A stretch of 64,000 nucleotides of DNA from Lacrimispora sphenoides JCM 1415 (lineage in GTDB: Bacteria; Bacillota; Clostridia; Lachnospirales; Lachnospiraceae): assembly GCF_900105615.1 (NCBI RefSeq), contig NZ_LT630003.1:4962001-5026000 (forward strand), read 5' to 3'. Positions within the stretch are counted from its first letter, which is position 1; each line of letters begins with the position of its first letter. Below are positions 42,647 through 51,625 of the stretch, one piece after another. The notes under the pieces were generated by a model. The model did no database searches, was not told where the DNA came from, and saw only the letters and a list, made by a program, of their open reading frames with translations. Made by a program: the position numbers and the translations under genes.

Positions 42647-42754
42647 GTTTTACTCCTCTTTCTTTATTATTAAAGGTACTTTTTTAATTATATCACACAA
42701 CCATGGATTTTCATTAAAATAAAAATAAAATTTTGGTGAAATAAGAAAGAATGT

Positions 42755-42783
42755 TTGCTTTTTAAGGGCAAATCCTATATAAT
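42755..42783 (+). promoter_or_regulatory. Promoter of the YesL-family gene
   Basis: TTGCTT (42755-42760) and TATAAT (42778-42783) with a 17-nt spacer, 35 nt before the start codon. Confidence 0.7.
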
Positions 42784-42818
42784 ATCTTTTAATGCCACTA
42801 TGAAAAGGGGAAGAACGT

Positions 42819-43604
42819 ATGTTTTCTGGTTTTTTTAATTATGATAACCCGGTATGGCGGTTTATCGGTAAATTTGGTGATCTGATTATTTTGAATATCT
42901 TATGGCTGATATGCAGCATTCCAATTTTTACCATAGGAGCTTCTACCACAGCTGTATATTATGTAACCTTAAAGCTTGCAAGAGATGACGATGGCTATAC
43001 CATCCGTTCTTTTTTTAAGTCATTTAAAGAAAACTTTAAGCAGTCCACGATCATCTGGCTGATCCTTCTGGTTGTAGGATTGATCCTTGGAGTTGACTTA
43101 TACTTCTTTACCAGATTGTTTACAGGATCCGGGTCCTTTCGGACGGTGATGCTTACCGTGTTCCTGGCAATGGTTCTAATCTATGCGGCTGTTCTTACGT
43201 ATATTTTCCCACTTCAGGCCAGATTTTTCAATACGGTAAAGCGTACCTTTTTCAACGCCTTTTTTATGTCCCTGCGCCATTTGTTCCGTACCATTGGAAT
43301 GATTGCCATTGACGGGGCTTTGTTGGCGGCTGCATTCCTGCTTATGGTACCTCCGATGCTGATGATATTCATGCTGTTTGGCTTTCCGCTTTTAGCATTT
43401 ATTAACTCCTATATCCTTGCTCCCGTGTTTAATCAGTATATTCCAAAAGAGGATGAGGAGAAAGGGGACGAGCTTAAGCCGCTGTTTGCAGATGAGGAAG
43501 AGCCTGTAAACAGCATTCTGATGGCAAAAGGGGACGAGCATCAGGAAGATATGCCTGAGAACGAAGGGATAGAAAATAAAGAAACAAAAGACGGGCAGGA
43601 ATAA
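42819..43604 (+). CDS. YesL/DUF624-family membrane protein
   Basis: The 261-residue protein has about five hydrophobic segments and YesL features: FNYDNPVWRFIGKFGDLIILNILWL at the start, IPIFTIGASTTAVYYVTLKLARDDDG near 40-65, and a second half with FFNAFFMSLRHLFRTIG. A charged C-terminal tail of about 55 residues follows. YesL proteins often accompany carbohydrate ABC transporters, but none is adjacent here. AAAGGGGAAG precedes the ATG. Function unknown. Confidence 0.85.
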   Translation: MFSGFFNYDNPVWRFIGKFGDLIILNILWLICSIPIFTIGASTTAVYYVTLKLARDDDGYTIRSFFKSFKENFKQSTIIWLILLVVGLILGVDLYFFTRLFTGSGSFRTVMLTVFLAMVLIYAAVLTYIFPLQARFFNTVKRTFFNAFFMSLRHLFRTIGMIAIDGALLAAAFLLMVPPMLMIFMLFGFPLLAFINSYILAPVFNQYIPKEDEEKGDELKPLFADEEEPVNSILMAKGDEHQEDMPENEGIENKETKDGQE

Positions 43605-43614
43605 TTCCTGCTGG

Positions 43615-43660
43615 CAGCCGGACAGGGATCGTCATGTATCCCTTCCGGCTGTTTTTTTGT
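43615..43660 (+). terminator. Terminator after the YesL-family gene
   Basis: CAGCCGGaCAGGGAT pairs with ATCCCTtCCGGCTG (one mismatch), followed by seven T. Confidence 0.93.
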
Positions 43661-43768
43661 ATATCAGTATGGATTCTTTTATGAGGAGTTCATACTATGG
43701 ACACCATATGGACACAAAAAAACGGTATACTTAATAATTGTGACAAGGAAATGCCTGGGAGGTGGAAT

Positions 43769-44347
43769 ATGACTGAAGAAGAGTATCTCTGTTTTATCCA
43801 GCCCTATGAGGATGCGCTTAAAAACATTCGTGTTAGAGTGGATGTGCTGAATAATGATTATAGGAGAAAAAACCAGAATTACCCCATCCATCATATCCAG
43901 TACAGAATTAAGCAAAAGGAAAGCATTGAAAACAAGCTGGATAAGAATGGACATGAGGCCAGCGCGGATTCGGCCAGAAACTATCTGACGGATGTTGCCG
44001 GTATCCGCGTCATCTGCTATTTTATCACGGATATCTATGCCATTGTCAGCCTGTTAAAAAAGCAGTCGGATATTGAAATTATAAAGGAAAGTGATTATAT
44101 TGCCAATCCAAAGCCCAATGGATATAGAAGTTTCCACATTGTTTTTGGAGTTCCGGTCTATCACACCGATGGTATGGAATATTACCCGGTGGAAATACAG
44201 CTGCGCACCATGTCCATGGATTTATGGGCCAGTATGGAGCACAGGATCTGCTATAAGGGGGAAGAGAGAGAACAGGCAGCAGAGGAATTTAAAAAGTATG
44301 CCATTGCCTTAAGGCAGATGGAGGATGAGATGGAGGAATTTCTCTGA
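43769..44347 (+). CDS. Small alarmone synthetase (RelA/SpoT domain, RelQ/RelP type)
   Basis: The 192-residue protein is a single RelA_SpoT synthetase domain: DVAGIRVICYFITDIYAI (about 68-85), NPKPNGYRSFHIVF (about 112-125) and PVEIQLRTMSMDLWASMEH near 140-158. It transfers pyrophosphate from ATP to GDP or GTP to make (p)ppGpp. It lacks hydrolase, TGS and ACT domains. The ATG at 43769 follows GGGAGGTGG at 4-6 nt; an in-frame ATG 72 nt upstream lacks a site. Monocistronic, between terminators. Confidence 0.9.
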   Translation: MTEEEYLCFIQPYEDALKNIRVRVDVLNNDYRRKNQNYPIHHIQYRIKQKESIENKLDKNGHEASADSARNYLTDVAGIRVICYFITDIYAIVSLLKKQSDIEIIKESDYIANPKPNGYRSFHIVFGVPVYHTDGMEYYPVEIQLRTMSMDLWASMEHRICYKGEEREQAAEEFKKYAIALRQMEDEMEEFL

Positions 44348-44361
44348 GGTGAAAATAAGAG

Positions 44362-44419
44362 AAGGCATGTTCCAGAGCTATGAGTTTTCATGCATAGCTT
44401 TGGAACATGCCTTTTTATT
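44362..44419. terminator. Terminator between alarmone synthetase and rbsR
   Basis: AGGCATGTTCCA-g-AGCTATG pairs with the reverse of CATgcATAGCTtTGGAACATGCC, followed by TTTTT. It is placed to end both convergent genes. Confidence 0.85.
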
Positions 44420-44426
44420 TTCTGTC

Positions 44427-45428
44427 TCAATGAATGACCAGTGTGGGCATTAAACATATTTCCGTTTGGTTTGTTTCTTCTTTCTTATCCGGTCTTGCAG
44501 CTTTTTTCATGATGTTCCAGGCCTTTATTCCAAGCTCTTCCACATCCTGGTTCACACTTGATATTTCTATTCCGAATAAATAATCAGACAGCAGATTGTC
44601 ATAGCTTACAATGGCATAATCTTCGGGTACATGGATACCCTGCTCCGAAAAGTATCTTAATATACCAAGGGTCATCATGTCATTGCATACAAATATGGCG
44701 GTGCAGTCCGTATCAAGGACTTGCTTCGCGGCTTCGTATCCGCCTTCTATGCGGTAGTTTGCAGGAATGATATACTCCTTGGGCACCTTGATTCCATATT
44801 CCGTCATTGCATTCCGGTATCCGTGTATACGGGAAAGAGAGTTATGGGAAATGAAAGTATTGCAGATACAGGCAATCTTTCTATGGCCTTTCTCCAGAAG
44901 GTACCTCGTTGCAATATAAGAACCTTCTACATTATCAAAATATATTTTATTACAGGAAAATGAATCAAATATGCGGTCAACCATTACAAATGGAAGGTTA
45001 AGCTGTGATAATTTCTGCTCGATAATATCCTGATGAAGATAGGATTCATTGGAAATTACCACAAATATTCCATCGATTCCTTTTGCCGCAAGAAGGTCAA
45101 TTAATATCATGTCTCCTTCAAATGTATCGTTGGAGTTAACGATGATCAATGAATATCCTTCCGCTCTGAGCTGCAATTCTAAAGTTTTTGATAATTTGGA
45201 AAAGAAAGGGTTTTCTATATCAGGGATCAGAAGCCCAAATGTATTGTTTTTTCTGGTTACCAGACTGCGCGCAGCTGCATTTGGTATATATTGGTTATTT
45301 TCAGCAATCTGCAGGATAAGATTTTTCTTTTGTTCAGAAATTCTATTTGGTCTGTCATTTAGAACCAGGGATACACTGCTTGGAGAAACTCCCGCTAATC
45401 TGGCTATTTCTTTTATTGTTATGGACAT
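44427..45428 (-). CDS. rbsR: LacI-family repressor of the ribose operon
   Basis: The 333-residue regulator has an N-terminal LacI helix-turn-helix (TIKEIARLAGVSPSSVSLVL) and hinge (PNAAARSL), then a periplasmic-binding-protein fold sensing a sugar (GLLIPDIENPFFSKL, CNDMMTLGILR). The start at 45428 follows AGAGGT by about 7-9 nt; an in-frame ATG 87 nt earlier would run through an operator. It is divergent from rbsK and flanked by two TTGATAAAACG-type palindromes, so autoregulation and repression of rbsKDACB are expected. Confidence 0.88.
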   Translation of the reverse strand: MSITIKEIARLAGVSPSSVSLVLNDRPNRISEQKKNLILQIAENNQYIPNAAARSLVTRKNNTFGLLIPDIENPFFSKLSKTLELQLRAEGYSLIIVNSNDTFEGDMILIDLLAAKGIDGIFVVISNESYLHQDIIEQKLSQLNLPFVMVDRIFDSFSCNKIYFDNVEGSYIATRYLLEKGHRKIACICNTFISHNSLSRIHGYRNAMTEYGIKVPKEYIIPANYRIEGGYEAAKQVLDTDCTAIFVCNDMMTLGILRYFSEQGIHVPEDYAIVSYDNLLSDYLFGIEISSVNQDVEELGIKAWNIMKKAARPDKKEETNQTEICLMPTLVIH

Positions 45429-45460
45429 AGTATTTGACCTCTGGTGTATTGATATGAACA

Positions 45461-45489
45461 ATAATACCGTATTTTGCATAAAAAAGCAA
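45461..45489 (-). promoter_or_regulatory. Putative rbsR promoter
   Basis: On the minus strand TTGCTT (45484-45489) and TATTAT (45461-45466) with a 17-nt spacer, 33 nt upstream of the rbsR start codon. Operator 1 lies immediately upstream of the -35 box. Confidence 0.55.
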
Positions 45490-45495
45490 CTTATA

Positions 45496-45515
45496 TTGAT
45501 AAAACGATTTATCAA
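45496..45515 (+). promoter_or_regulatory. rbsR operator 1, TTGATAAAACGATTTATCAA
   Basis: A 20-bp LacI-type palindrome with a central CG and one mismatched pair, between the divergent promoters. Its centre is 75 bp from operator 2. Confidence 0.85.
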
Positions 45516-45529
45516 TCATAATTTTCATA

Positions 45530-45558
45530 TTGACATCAATAAAAAATAATGATAATAT
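45530..45558 (+). promoter_or_regulatory. Promoter of rbsKDACB
   Basis: TTGACA (45530-45535) and TAATAT (45553-45558) with a 17-nt spacer. Start expected near 45565, with operator 2 beginning at about +7. Confidence 0.82.
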
Positions 45559-45570
45559 GAATTTACAAAA

Positions 45571-45590
45571 TTGATAAAACGTTTTATCAA
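45571..45590 (+). promoter_or_regulatory. rbsR operator 2, TTGATAAAACGTTTTATCAA
   Basis: A perfect 20-bp palindrome with the central CG typical of LacI-family operators, at the start of the rbs transcript. Confidence 0.9.
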
Positions 45591-45650
45591 CCACAAATCC
45601 GCATTACAAACAAAACTAGATAATTTAGATTTCGGAAAGGTGAGGCAGAA

Positions 45651-46589
45651 ATGAAAATCGGAGTTGTAGGCAGCATTAATATGGATATGACTGTTACAGC
45701 ACAGCGGATACCGGGAAAAGGCGAAACAATTACAGGCGATGCCATTTCCTATATCCCGGGAGGAAAAGGCGCAAATCAGGCAGTTGCGGCAGCGAGATTA
45801 GGTGCGGATGTAACGATGTTTGGCTGTGTGGGAAGCGATGACCATGGAAAAGCTCTGATTGAGAACCTGAAAAATGAAGGTATTCATACAGAATATATAA
45901 AAGTAGTTGATGATCAGGTGACAGGGCTGGCTGTGATAACGGTAGCGGAAAGCGATAACTGTATTATAGTTTTAGCGGGTGCTAATAATACGGTAGATAT
46001 TGAGTACATTGACGGCATCAAAGAAAAGTTATTAACCTGCGACATTGTATTATTGCAGCAGGAGATTTTACAGGAAACCGTGGAATATGTCATTGGCTTA
46101 TGTGCGAATCATGGAGTAAAGGTCATATTAAACCCAGCACCGGCCAGAGAGATAAAAAGAGAACTGGTAGAACTGGTGGATTATATTACTCCTAATGAAC
46201 ATGAAGCCAGGATCATATTTGGAGATATGGCTGATACTAAGTCTTTATTAAAACAATATCCGGAAAAACTCATTATTACCCAGGGGGAAAAAGGAGTCAT
46301 TTACATCAATCATGAAAAAGAAGCAGTGACTTTGCCGGCAAGAACATCTAATGTAGTTGATACTACGGGAGCAGGGGATACATTTAACGGCGCATTTGCC
46401 GTAGCACTTGGATTATACGATAACATTGAAATGGCGCTGACGTTTGCAGTCCTGGCTTCCGGTTTGTCGGTGGAGCGGTTTGGTGCTCAGGGCGGTATGC
46501 CGAAACTTAAAGATGTGATCAGAGAGCTGGAAAGCCGGTCTGACGGTTGTAATGCAGGTGACAGTTGCGGGATTGGAGGAAAACCATGA
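45651..46589 (+). CDS. rbsK: Ribokinase
   Basis: The 312-residue PfkB-fold kinase phosphorylates ribose to ribose-5-phosphate in the cytosol. It has GSINMDMTV at the N-terminus, GGKGANQAVAAARLG (about 41-55) and DTTGAGDTFNGAF with catalytic base Asp243. GGAAAGGTGAGG lies before the ATG. The last bases overlap rbsD. First gene of the operon, ahead of transport, so phosphorylation of ribose is coordinated with uptake. Confidence 0.93.
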   Translation: MKIGVVGSINMDMTVTAQRIPGKGETITGDAISYIPGGKGANQAVAAARLGADVTMFGCVGSDDHGKALIENLKNEGIHTEYIKVVDDQVTGLAVITVAESDNCIIVLAGANNTVDIEYIDGIKEKLLTCDIVLLQQEILQETVEYVIGLCANHGVKVILNPAPAREIKRELVELVDYITPNEHEARIIFGDMADTKSLLKQYPEKLIITQGEKGVIYINHEKEAVTLPARTSNVVDTTGAGDTFNGAFAVALGLYDNIEMALTFAVLASGLSVERFGAQGGMPKLKDVIRELESRSDGCNAGDSCGIGGKP

Positions 46590-47005
46590 AGAGAAATGGA
46601 ATTTTAAACAGCAGCATATCAAGCGTACTTTCTTCCATGGGGCATACGAATTCAATTTGCATCGGAGATTGCGGACTGCCTATACCAGATGAGACAAAAC
46701 GGATTGATTTAGCTTTGCGTTTTAATATTCCTTCCTTCCTGGAAACTTTAGATGCGGTTACTGACGATATGGCAGTAGAATCTTACATTTTGGCAGAGGA
46801 AATGAAAGATCATAATCCGGAAATGGTGGTAAACATACGAAGCATGATGAAAAAAAAGTTTCCGGATGCAGTGGAATGCTTTACATCCCATGAAAATCTG
46901 AAAGAACAGACAAAAACGTGTAAGGCAGTCATAAGGACCGGTGAAATAACTGCGTTTGCAAACATTATATTGGTTTCAGCCTGCATTTTTGCAGCCCAGG
47001 GTTAA
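46586..47005 (+). CDS. rbsD: D-ribose pyranase
   Basis: The 139-residue protein interconverts pyranose and furanose ribose. His20 in MGHTNSICIGDCGLPIP is the catalytic residue and the C-terminal TGEITAFANIILVSACIF is family-typical. The ATG at 46586 overlaps the rbsK stop codon (ATGA), so translation is coupled; GGAGG lies upstream. It supplies the furanose that ribokinase uses. Confidence 0.93.
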   Translation: MKRNGILNSSISSVLSSMGHTNSICIGDCGLPIPDETKRIDLALRFNIPSFLETLDAVTDDMAVESYILAEEMKDHNPEMVVNIRSMMKKKFPDAVECFTSHENLKEQTKTCKAVIRTGEITAFANIILVSACIFAAQG

Positions 47006-47022
47006 GGATAGGGAGAAGAGCT

Positions 47023-48510
47023 ATGCAAATTGAGATGAAAGGAATCTGTAAATCATTTAGTGAACATGCAGTACTGTCTGATGCCGGTTTCAGCCTGGAA
47101 AGCGGCGAGGTCCATGCATTGATGGGAGAAAACGGGGCTGGAAAATCCACTCTCATGAAGATACTGACAGGTATCTATGAGAAAGATTCCGGAACGGTTT
47201 TGATTGATGGGGAAGAGGTTGTATATAAAACGCCGAAAGAAGCGGAGCATGCAGGAATTATCCTGATCCATCAGGAGCTGAATGTACTTTTTGACCTGAC
47301 AGTAGAAGAAAATCTCTTCCTGGGGAAGGAAATAACCACTCGTGGAGGAATCTGCAATAAAAAAGAAATGCAAAAACAGGCAGAAACTATTCTGGATAAA
47401 TTAGGGGTTAGAATACCAGTGAAGAAAAGGATGGCAGAGCTGGCGGTAGGGCAGCAGCAGATGATAGAAATCTGCAGGGCGCTTATGAGCGAGGCAAAGG
47501 TGATCATCATGGATGAGCCTACGGCGGCGCTTACGGCAAGTGAAACGGAAATTCTTTTTAAGGTAATAAAGAAGCTGCAGAAAGACGGAGTTTCCATCAT
47601 CTATATTTCCCATCGCATGGAGGAGATATTTGAGCTGTGTGACAGGATTACAGTCTTAAGAGACGGGCAGTATGTGGGAACAAAGGAAACAAAAGATACC
47701 AATGAAAAAGAAATCGTAAAAATGATGATTGGACGTGAGATTGGGGAACGGTATCCGGAAAGAAAGAGTTCTATTGGAAAAGAAATATTAAAGGTATCAG
47801 GTCTTACAAAAAAAGGAATATATGAAAATATTAGTTTTTCAGTAAAAGAAGGCGAAGTATTGGGGGTGTCCGGCCTCATGGGAGCAGGGCGCACGGAAAT
47901 CATGAGGTCCATATTTGGAAACATGCAGCATGATGGAGGCGATATCTTTATTGAAGGCACCAAATGTACCATAGACAATCCGGCTGCAGCCATAAAATAT
48001 GGAATCGGCTTTATCACGGAAGACAGAAAAACCGAGGGGCTTATGTTGGAAGACAGCATAAAAAACAACATTTCCCTGACAAATCTGGCCTCTATATCTG
48101 ACCGGTATCATGTAATCAATAAAGGAAAAGAAAAAAGTTTAGCCGCAAATGCAATCAATGAATTGAAAATACGCTGTTTCCATCAGACTCAGGAATGTGG
48201 AAAGTTAAGCGGTGGTAACCAGCAGAAGGTCGTGTTTGCCAAATGGGTATATACCAATCCCAGAATATTGATCCTTGATGAGCCGACAAGGGGAGTAGAT
48301 GTAGGCGCAAAGAAAGAGATCTATAACATTATTAATGAACTGGCAGCAAAAGGAGTTGCAATCATTATGGTTTCTTCTGAACTTCCGGAAATTTTGGGAA
48401 TGAGTGACCGGATAATGATAATCAGAGAAGGCACAGTCCGCGGTATCCTTAATAAGGGAGAAGCGAATCAGGAAAAAATCATGACTCTTGCAACAGGAGG
48501 GAAACTGTGA
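47023..48510 (+). CDS. rbsA: Ribose ABC importer ATPase (tandem domains)
   Basis: The 495-residue protein has two nucleotide-binding domains: Walker A GENGAGKST (about 33-41), LAVGQQQM, Walker B VIIMDEPTAALT, then GLMGAGRTE, LSGGNQQKV and LILDEPTRGVDVG in the second half. The degenerate second Walker A is normal for RbsA/MglA. Energises ribose uptake with RbsC and RbsB. It overlaps rbsC by one base. Confidence 0.93.
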   Translation: MQIEMKGICKSFSEHAVLSDAGFSLESGEVHALMGENGAGKSTLMKILTGIYEKDSGTVLIDGEEVVYKTPKEAEHAGIILIHQELNVLFDLTVEENLFLGKEITTRGGICNKKEMQKQAETILDKLGVRIPVKKRMAELAVGQQQMIEICRALMSEAKVIIMDEPTAALTASETEILFKVIKKLQKDGVSIIYISHRMEEIFELCDRITVLRDGQYVGTKETKDTNEKEIVKMMIGREIGERYPERKSSIGKEILKVSGLTKKGIYENISFSVKEGEVLGVSGLMGAGRTEIMRSIFGNMQHDGGDIFIEGTKCTIDNPAAAIKYGIGFITEDRKTEGLMLEDSIKNNISLTNLASISDRYHVINKGKEKSLAANAINELKIRCFHQTQECGKLSGGNQQKVVFAKWVYTNPRILILDEPTRGVDVGAKKEIYNIINELAAKGVAIIMVSSELPEILGMSDRIMIIREGTVRGILNKGEANQEKIMTLATGGKL

Positions 48511-49451
48511 TGAAAGAAAAGAGACAAAAATGGTTCAATATTATGGGAGATTATGGCGCACTGATTTCTCTGGTTCTTATTGTGGCACTGATCAGTATTA
48601 TAAGCCCGGAATTTCGAACGTCCGGCAATTTTCTCTCACTTTTAAGACAGTCTTCCATAAATGGTTTTATCGCTTTTGGTATGACCTTTGTCATACTTAC
48701 AGGTGCCATAGATTTATCAGTTGGTTCCGTTCTGGCGTTGTCCACTGCACTTTGTGCGGGAATGATAACTTCAGGAGTGCCGGCAGGTGTTGCCATGCTG
48801 GCCTCTCTGCTGATCGGAGCACTTCTTGGACTGATAAGCGGTGTGCTGGTGACCAGAGGAAGATTACAGCCGTTTATAGCTACGCTGATAACAATGACGG
48901 CATACCGGGGGCTGACAATGATTTACACCAATGGAAAGCCCATATCCAGGCTGGGTGAGAGCATGCTTTTAAAATCAATTGGAAAAGGCGATGTTTTTGG
49001 AATTCCGGTTCCGGTTATATTATTGATACTTATGTTCGCATTTTTCTGGTTCCTGCTTACAAAAACCACGTTTGGACGCCATATCTATGCTACCGGAAGT
49101 AACTGGAAGGCAGCCGAGCTGGCTGGCGTCAATATACGTAAAACAAAGATTATAGCTTATGTCATATCAGGCGTCATGGCCGCATTGTCAGGTCTTATTC
49201 TTTTATCCCGTCTTAATTCGGCTCAGCCTACCCTGGGTTCCGGTTATGAATTGGATGCCATTGCTTCTGCCGCTCTCGGCGGAACCAGTATGAGTGGCGG
49301 CAGGGGTAAGATATATGGAACATTTATCGGAGTACTCATAATAGCAGTATTAAACAACAGTCTTAACATACTTGGCGTATCCTCGTATTACCAGGATGTG
49401 ATCAAAGGATTGGTGATTCTGACAGCCGTTCTGTCAGACAGAAAACGGTAA
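48510..49451 (+). CDS. rbsC: Ribose ABC importer permease
   Basis: The 313-residue BPD_transp_2 permease has about eight or more hydrophobic segments and GAIDLSVGSVLALSTALCAG (about 70-89), VTRGRLQPFIATL and GRHIYATGSNWKAAELAGVN, characteristic RbsC motifs. ATGA overlap with rbsA and AGGAGGG upstream. It forms the homodimeric ribose channel. Confidence 0.93.
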   Translation: MKEKRQKWFNIMGDYGALISLVLIVALISIISPEFRTSGNFLSLLRQSSINGFIAFGMTFVILTGAIDLSVGSVLALSTALCAGMITSGVPAGVAMLASLLIGALLGLISGVLVTRGRLQPFIATLITMTAYRGLTMIYTNGKPISRLGESMLLKSIGKGDVFGIPVPVILLILMFAFFWFLLTKTTFGRHIYATGSNWKAAELAGVNIRKTKIIAYVISGVMAALSGLILLSRLNSAQPTLGSGYELDAIASAALGGTSMSGGRGKIYGTFIGVLIIAVLNNSLNILGVSSYYQDVIKGLVILTAVLSDRKR

Positions 49452-49473
49452 AAATAAAAGGAGGGAATATAAA

Positions 49474-50400
49474 ATGAAAAAATTTAAAAAAGTGGCAGCA
49501 TTGGTAACTGTTATGGCCTTAGGGGCAAGTGCGTTAGTTGGATGCAGCGTGGGCGGCGGTGAGAAGAAAGAAGGAGGCAGTTCTGCAGGCAGCGCCCAGA
49601 CGGTCGGATTTTCTGTTTCAACGCTTAATAATCCATTTTTCGTGACGTTATCAGACGGAGCAAAAAATGCTGCGAAAGAGAAAGGAATCCAGCTTACAGT
49701 GGTAGACGCAGGTGATGACAGCGCAAAGCAGATCAGCGATATTGAAGATTTAATATCAAAAAATATCAAGGTACTGATTGTCAATCCGGTGGATTCCGAT
49801 GCGGTAGCATCAGCTGTCGAATCAGCCACAAAGAAGGGAATTAAAGTCATCGCGGTTGACCGTGCGGTTAATGGAGCCGAGGTAGAGTGCCAGATTGCCT
49901 CTGATAATGTGGCCGGTGCAAGAATGGCGGCAGAATATTTAAAAGAGCTGGTTGGCGATGGAGCTAAAGTTGCTGAACTGGAAGGCGTGCCGGGAGCATC
50001 TGCTGCCATAGACCGCGGACAGGGATTCCATGAAGTGGCAGACAAGGATTTAAAAGTGGTTTCCAGCCAGACAGCCAATTTTAATAGAGCGGAAGGCTTA
50101 TCTGTTATGGAAAATATCCTTCAGGCTGATGGTGATATAAAAGGAGTGTTTGCACACAATGATGAGATGGCATTAGGCGCTGTTGAAGCAATTGCATCAA
50201 CCGGAAAAGATATCAAGGTAGTTGGCTTTGACGCTACGGATGATGCCAGAAAAGCGGTGGAAGACGGTACAATGGCAGCGACAGTCGCACAGCAGCCGGA
50301 TCTGATGGGTAAAACAGCTGTTGAAACTGCTATTTCAATCATGGAAGGAAAAAGTGTTGAGAAGTCCATACCGGTGGAAGTAACACTGATCAAGAAATAA
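49474..50400 (+). CDS. rbsB: D-ribose-binding lipoprotein
   Basis: The 308-residue protein has a lipoprotein signal with lipobox LVGC (Cys24), a Gly/Ser/Glu/Lys linker and a type I sugar-binding fold: VGFSVSTLNNPFFVTLSDGA, VNPVDSDAV, VDRAVNGAE and AHNDEMALGAVEA, all RbsB landmarks. AGGAGG lies upstream. It delivers ribose (possibly from nucleoside hydrolysis) to RbsC. Last gene of the operon. Confidence 0.93.
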   Translation: MKKFKKVAALVTVMALGASALVGCSVGGGEKKEGGSSAGSAQTVGFSVSTLNNPFFVTLSDGAKNAAKEKGIQLTVVDAGDDSAKQISDIEDLISKNIKVLIVNPVDSDAVASAVESATKKGIKVIAVDRAVNGAEVECQIASDNVAGARMAAEYLKELVGDGAKVAELEGVPGASAAIDRGQGFHEVADKDLKVVSSQTANFNRAEGLSVMENILQADGDIKGVFAHNDEMALGAVEAIASTGKDIKVVGFDATDDARKAVEDGTMAATVAQQPDLMGKTAVETAISIMEGKSVEKSIPVEVTLIKK

Positions 50401-50407
50401 TAACTTT

Positions 50408-50452
50408 AATCCAGCCAGATTATATAAATAAGATAATCTAGCTGGATTTTAT
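50408..50452 (+). terminator. Terminator of the ribose operon
   Basis: AATCCAGCcAGATTAT pairs with ATAATCTaGCTGGATT, followed by TTATT. Confidence 0.9.
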
Positions 50453-50536
50453 TGTGCAGCAAACCACAGATCTCCAAGCTATTAGATGGCAAGTGCAGCT
50501 GCAGTCGTCATATCAAACATAAATATAATTTTTACA

Positions 50537-50568
50537 TAGCCGTTTGTTCCAACAGGAGCAAACGGCTA
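50537..50568 (+). other. Perfect hairpin TAGCCGTTTG...CAAACGGCTA
   Basis: A 10-bp stem with a 12-nt loop in the gap upstream of ispE, about 55 nt before the promoter. Without a U tract it may be a leftover terminator or a structural element. Confidence 0.5.
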
Positions 50569-50624
50569 TTCCCATTGTTTATGAAAATTTAACAATGAAG
50601 AAGGCAGAATAGGGAATAAACCTC

Positions 50625-50653
50625 TTGTACTTTTTCCTGTTTCGTTATATACT
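50625..50653 (+). promoter_or_regulatory. Promoter of the ispE unit
   Basis: TTGTAC (50625-50630) and TATACT (50648-50653) with a 17-nt spacer, 66 nt before the start codon. Confidence 0.75.
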
Positions 50654-50719
50654 AAATACTGTATACAAAAAAATAAAAAAATACAATCCTAAGAGATAAA
50701 AAGTGAGGGATGTTTGCCT

Positions 50720-51625
50720 ATGATAAGACATCTGGGATTAAAAGCATATGGTAAGGTTAATCTGGGACTTGATGTTTTAAGAAAACGAGAAGACGGATAC
50801 CATGAGGTACGAATGATCATGCAGACCGTAGGCCTTTATGATAAGATTGATATTTACTTAAAAGAGACCCCGGGAATTGAGGTAGTGACAAATCTCTATT
50901 ATCTTCCAGTGAATGAAAACAACCTGGTTTATAAAGCAGCCAGGCTTTTGATGGAGGAGTTTCATATTATTCACGGAATCCGCATTCATTTAAATAAATT
51001 CATACCGGTTTCTGCAGGCATGGCCGGCGGCAGCAGCGATGCGGCAACGGTACTGTTCGGAGTGAACAAGATGTTCCAGCTGGGTCTGACAAGAGAAGAA
51101 TTGATGGAACGGGGGGTGAAGATCGGAGCAGACGTTCCCTATTGTTTGATGAGAGGAACCGCACTGAGTGAAGGAATCGGGGAAATTTTAACGCCTCTTC
51201 CCGATATGCCCCAGTGTCAGGTGCTCATAGCAAAGCCTGGGGTCAGCGTATCCACGAAGTTCGTTTATGAGCATCTGGATTTGCCCGTCTTACGAAAAGA
51301 AGACCATCCGGATATTGATGGCATGATCGAAGCCATTGGGAACCGCAACATATACCAGGTGTCGGAACGCCTGGGAAATGTGCTTGAAACAGTTACGATT
51401 CCGGAATATCCGGTGATTGCACAGATTAAAGACAAAATGAAAGAATTGGGAGCTGTGAACGCCTTGATGAGCGGAAGCGGCCCTACGGTTTTTGGCATAT
51501 TCACAAGCCCCAGAGCCGCAGAAAGGGCTTATGAGGAATTGAGGTACGGCGAGGCCAAGAGCCTTGCAAAGCAGGTTTATCTAACGAATTTTTACAATAC
51601 CAGGGAGGTTACAAATGAGCAATGA
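50720..51625 (+). CDS. ispE: 4-diphosphocytidyl-2-C-methyl-D-erythritol kinase
   Basis: The 301-residue GHMP kinase phosphorylates the MEP-pathway intermediate on the way to isoprenoid precursors. AYGKVNLGLDVL (about 9-20), the ATP loop PVSAGMAGGSSDAATVL (about 94-110) and ALMSGSGPTVFGIF near 255 are all present. The ATG at 50720 is preferred over a TTG two codons upstream; GAGGGA lies about 9 nt before it. It overlaps the next gene by 11 nt. Confidence 0.93.
   Translation: MIRHLGLKAYGKVNLGLDVLRKREDGYHEVRMIMQTVGLYDKIDIYLKETPGIEVVTNLYYLPVNENNLVYKAARLLMEEFHIIHGIRIHLNKFIPVSAGMAGGSSDAATVLFGVNKMFQLGLTREELMERGVKIGADVPYCLMRGTALSEGIGEILTPLPDMPQCQVLIAKPGVSVSTKFVYEHLDLPVLRKEDHPDIDGMIEAIGNRNIYQVSERLGNVLETVTIPEYPVIAQIKDKMKELGAVNALMSGSGPTVFGIFTSPRAAERAYEELRYGEAKSLAKQVYLTNFYNTREVTNEQ

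Noticed and set aside
45049..45549. 166-codon plus-strand frame opposite rbsR
   Set aside because: It is antisense to the LacI gene and runs over both operator 1 and the rbs promoter -35 and spacer.
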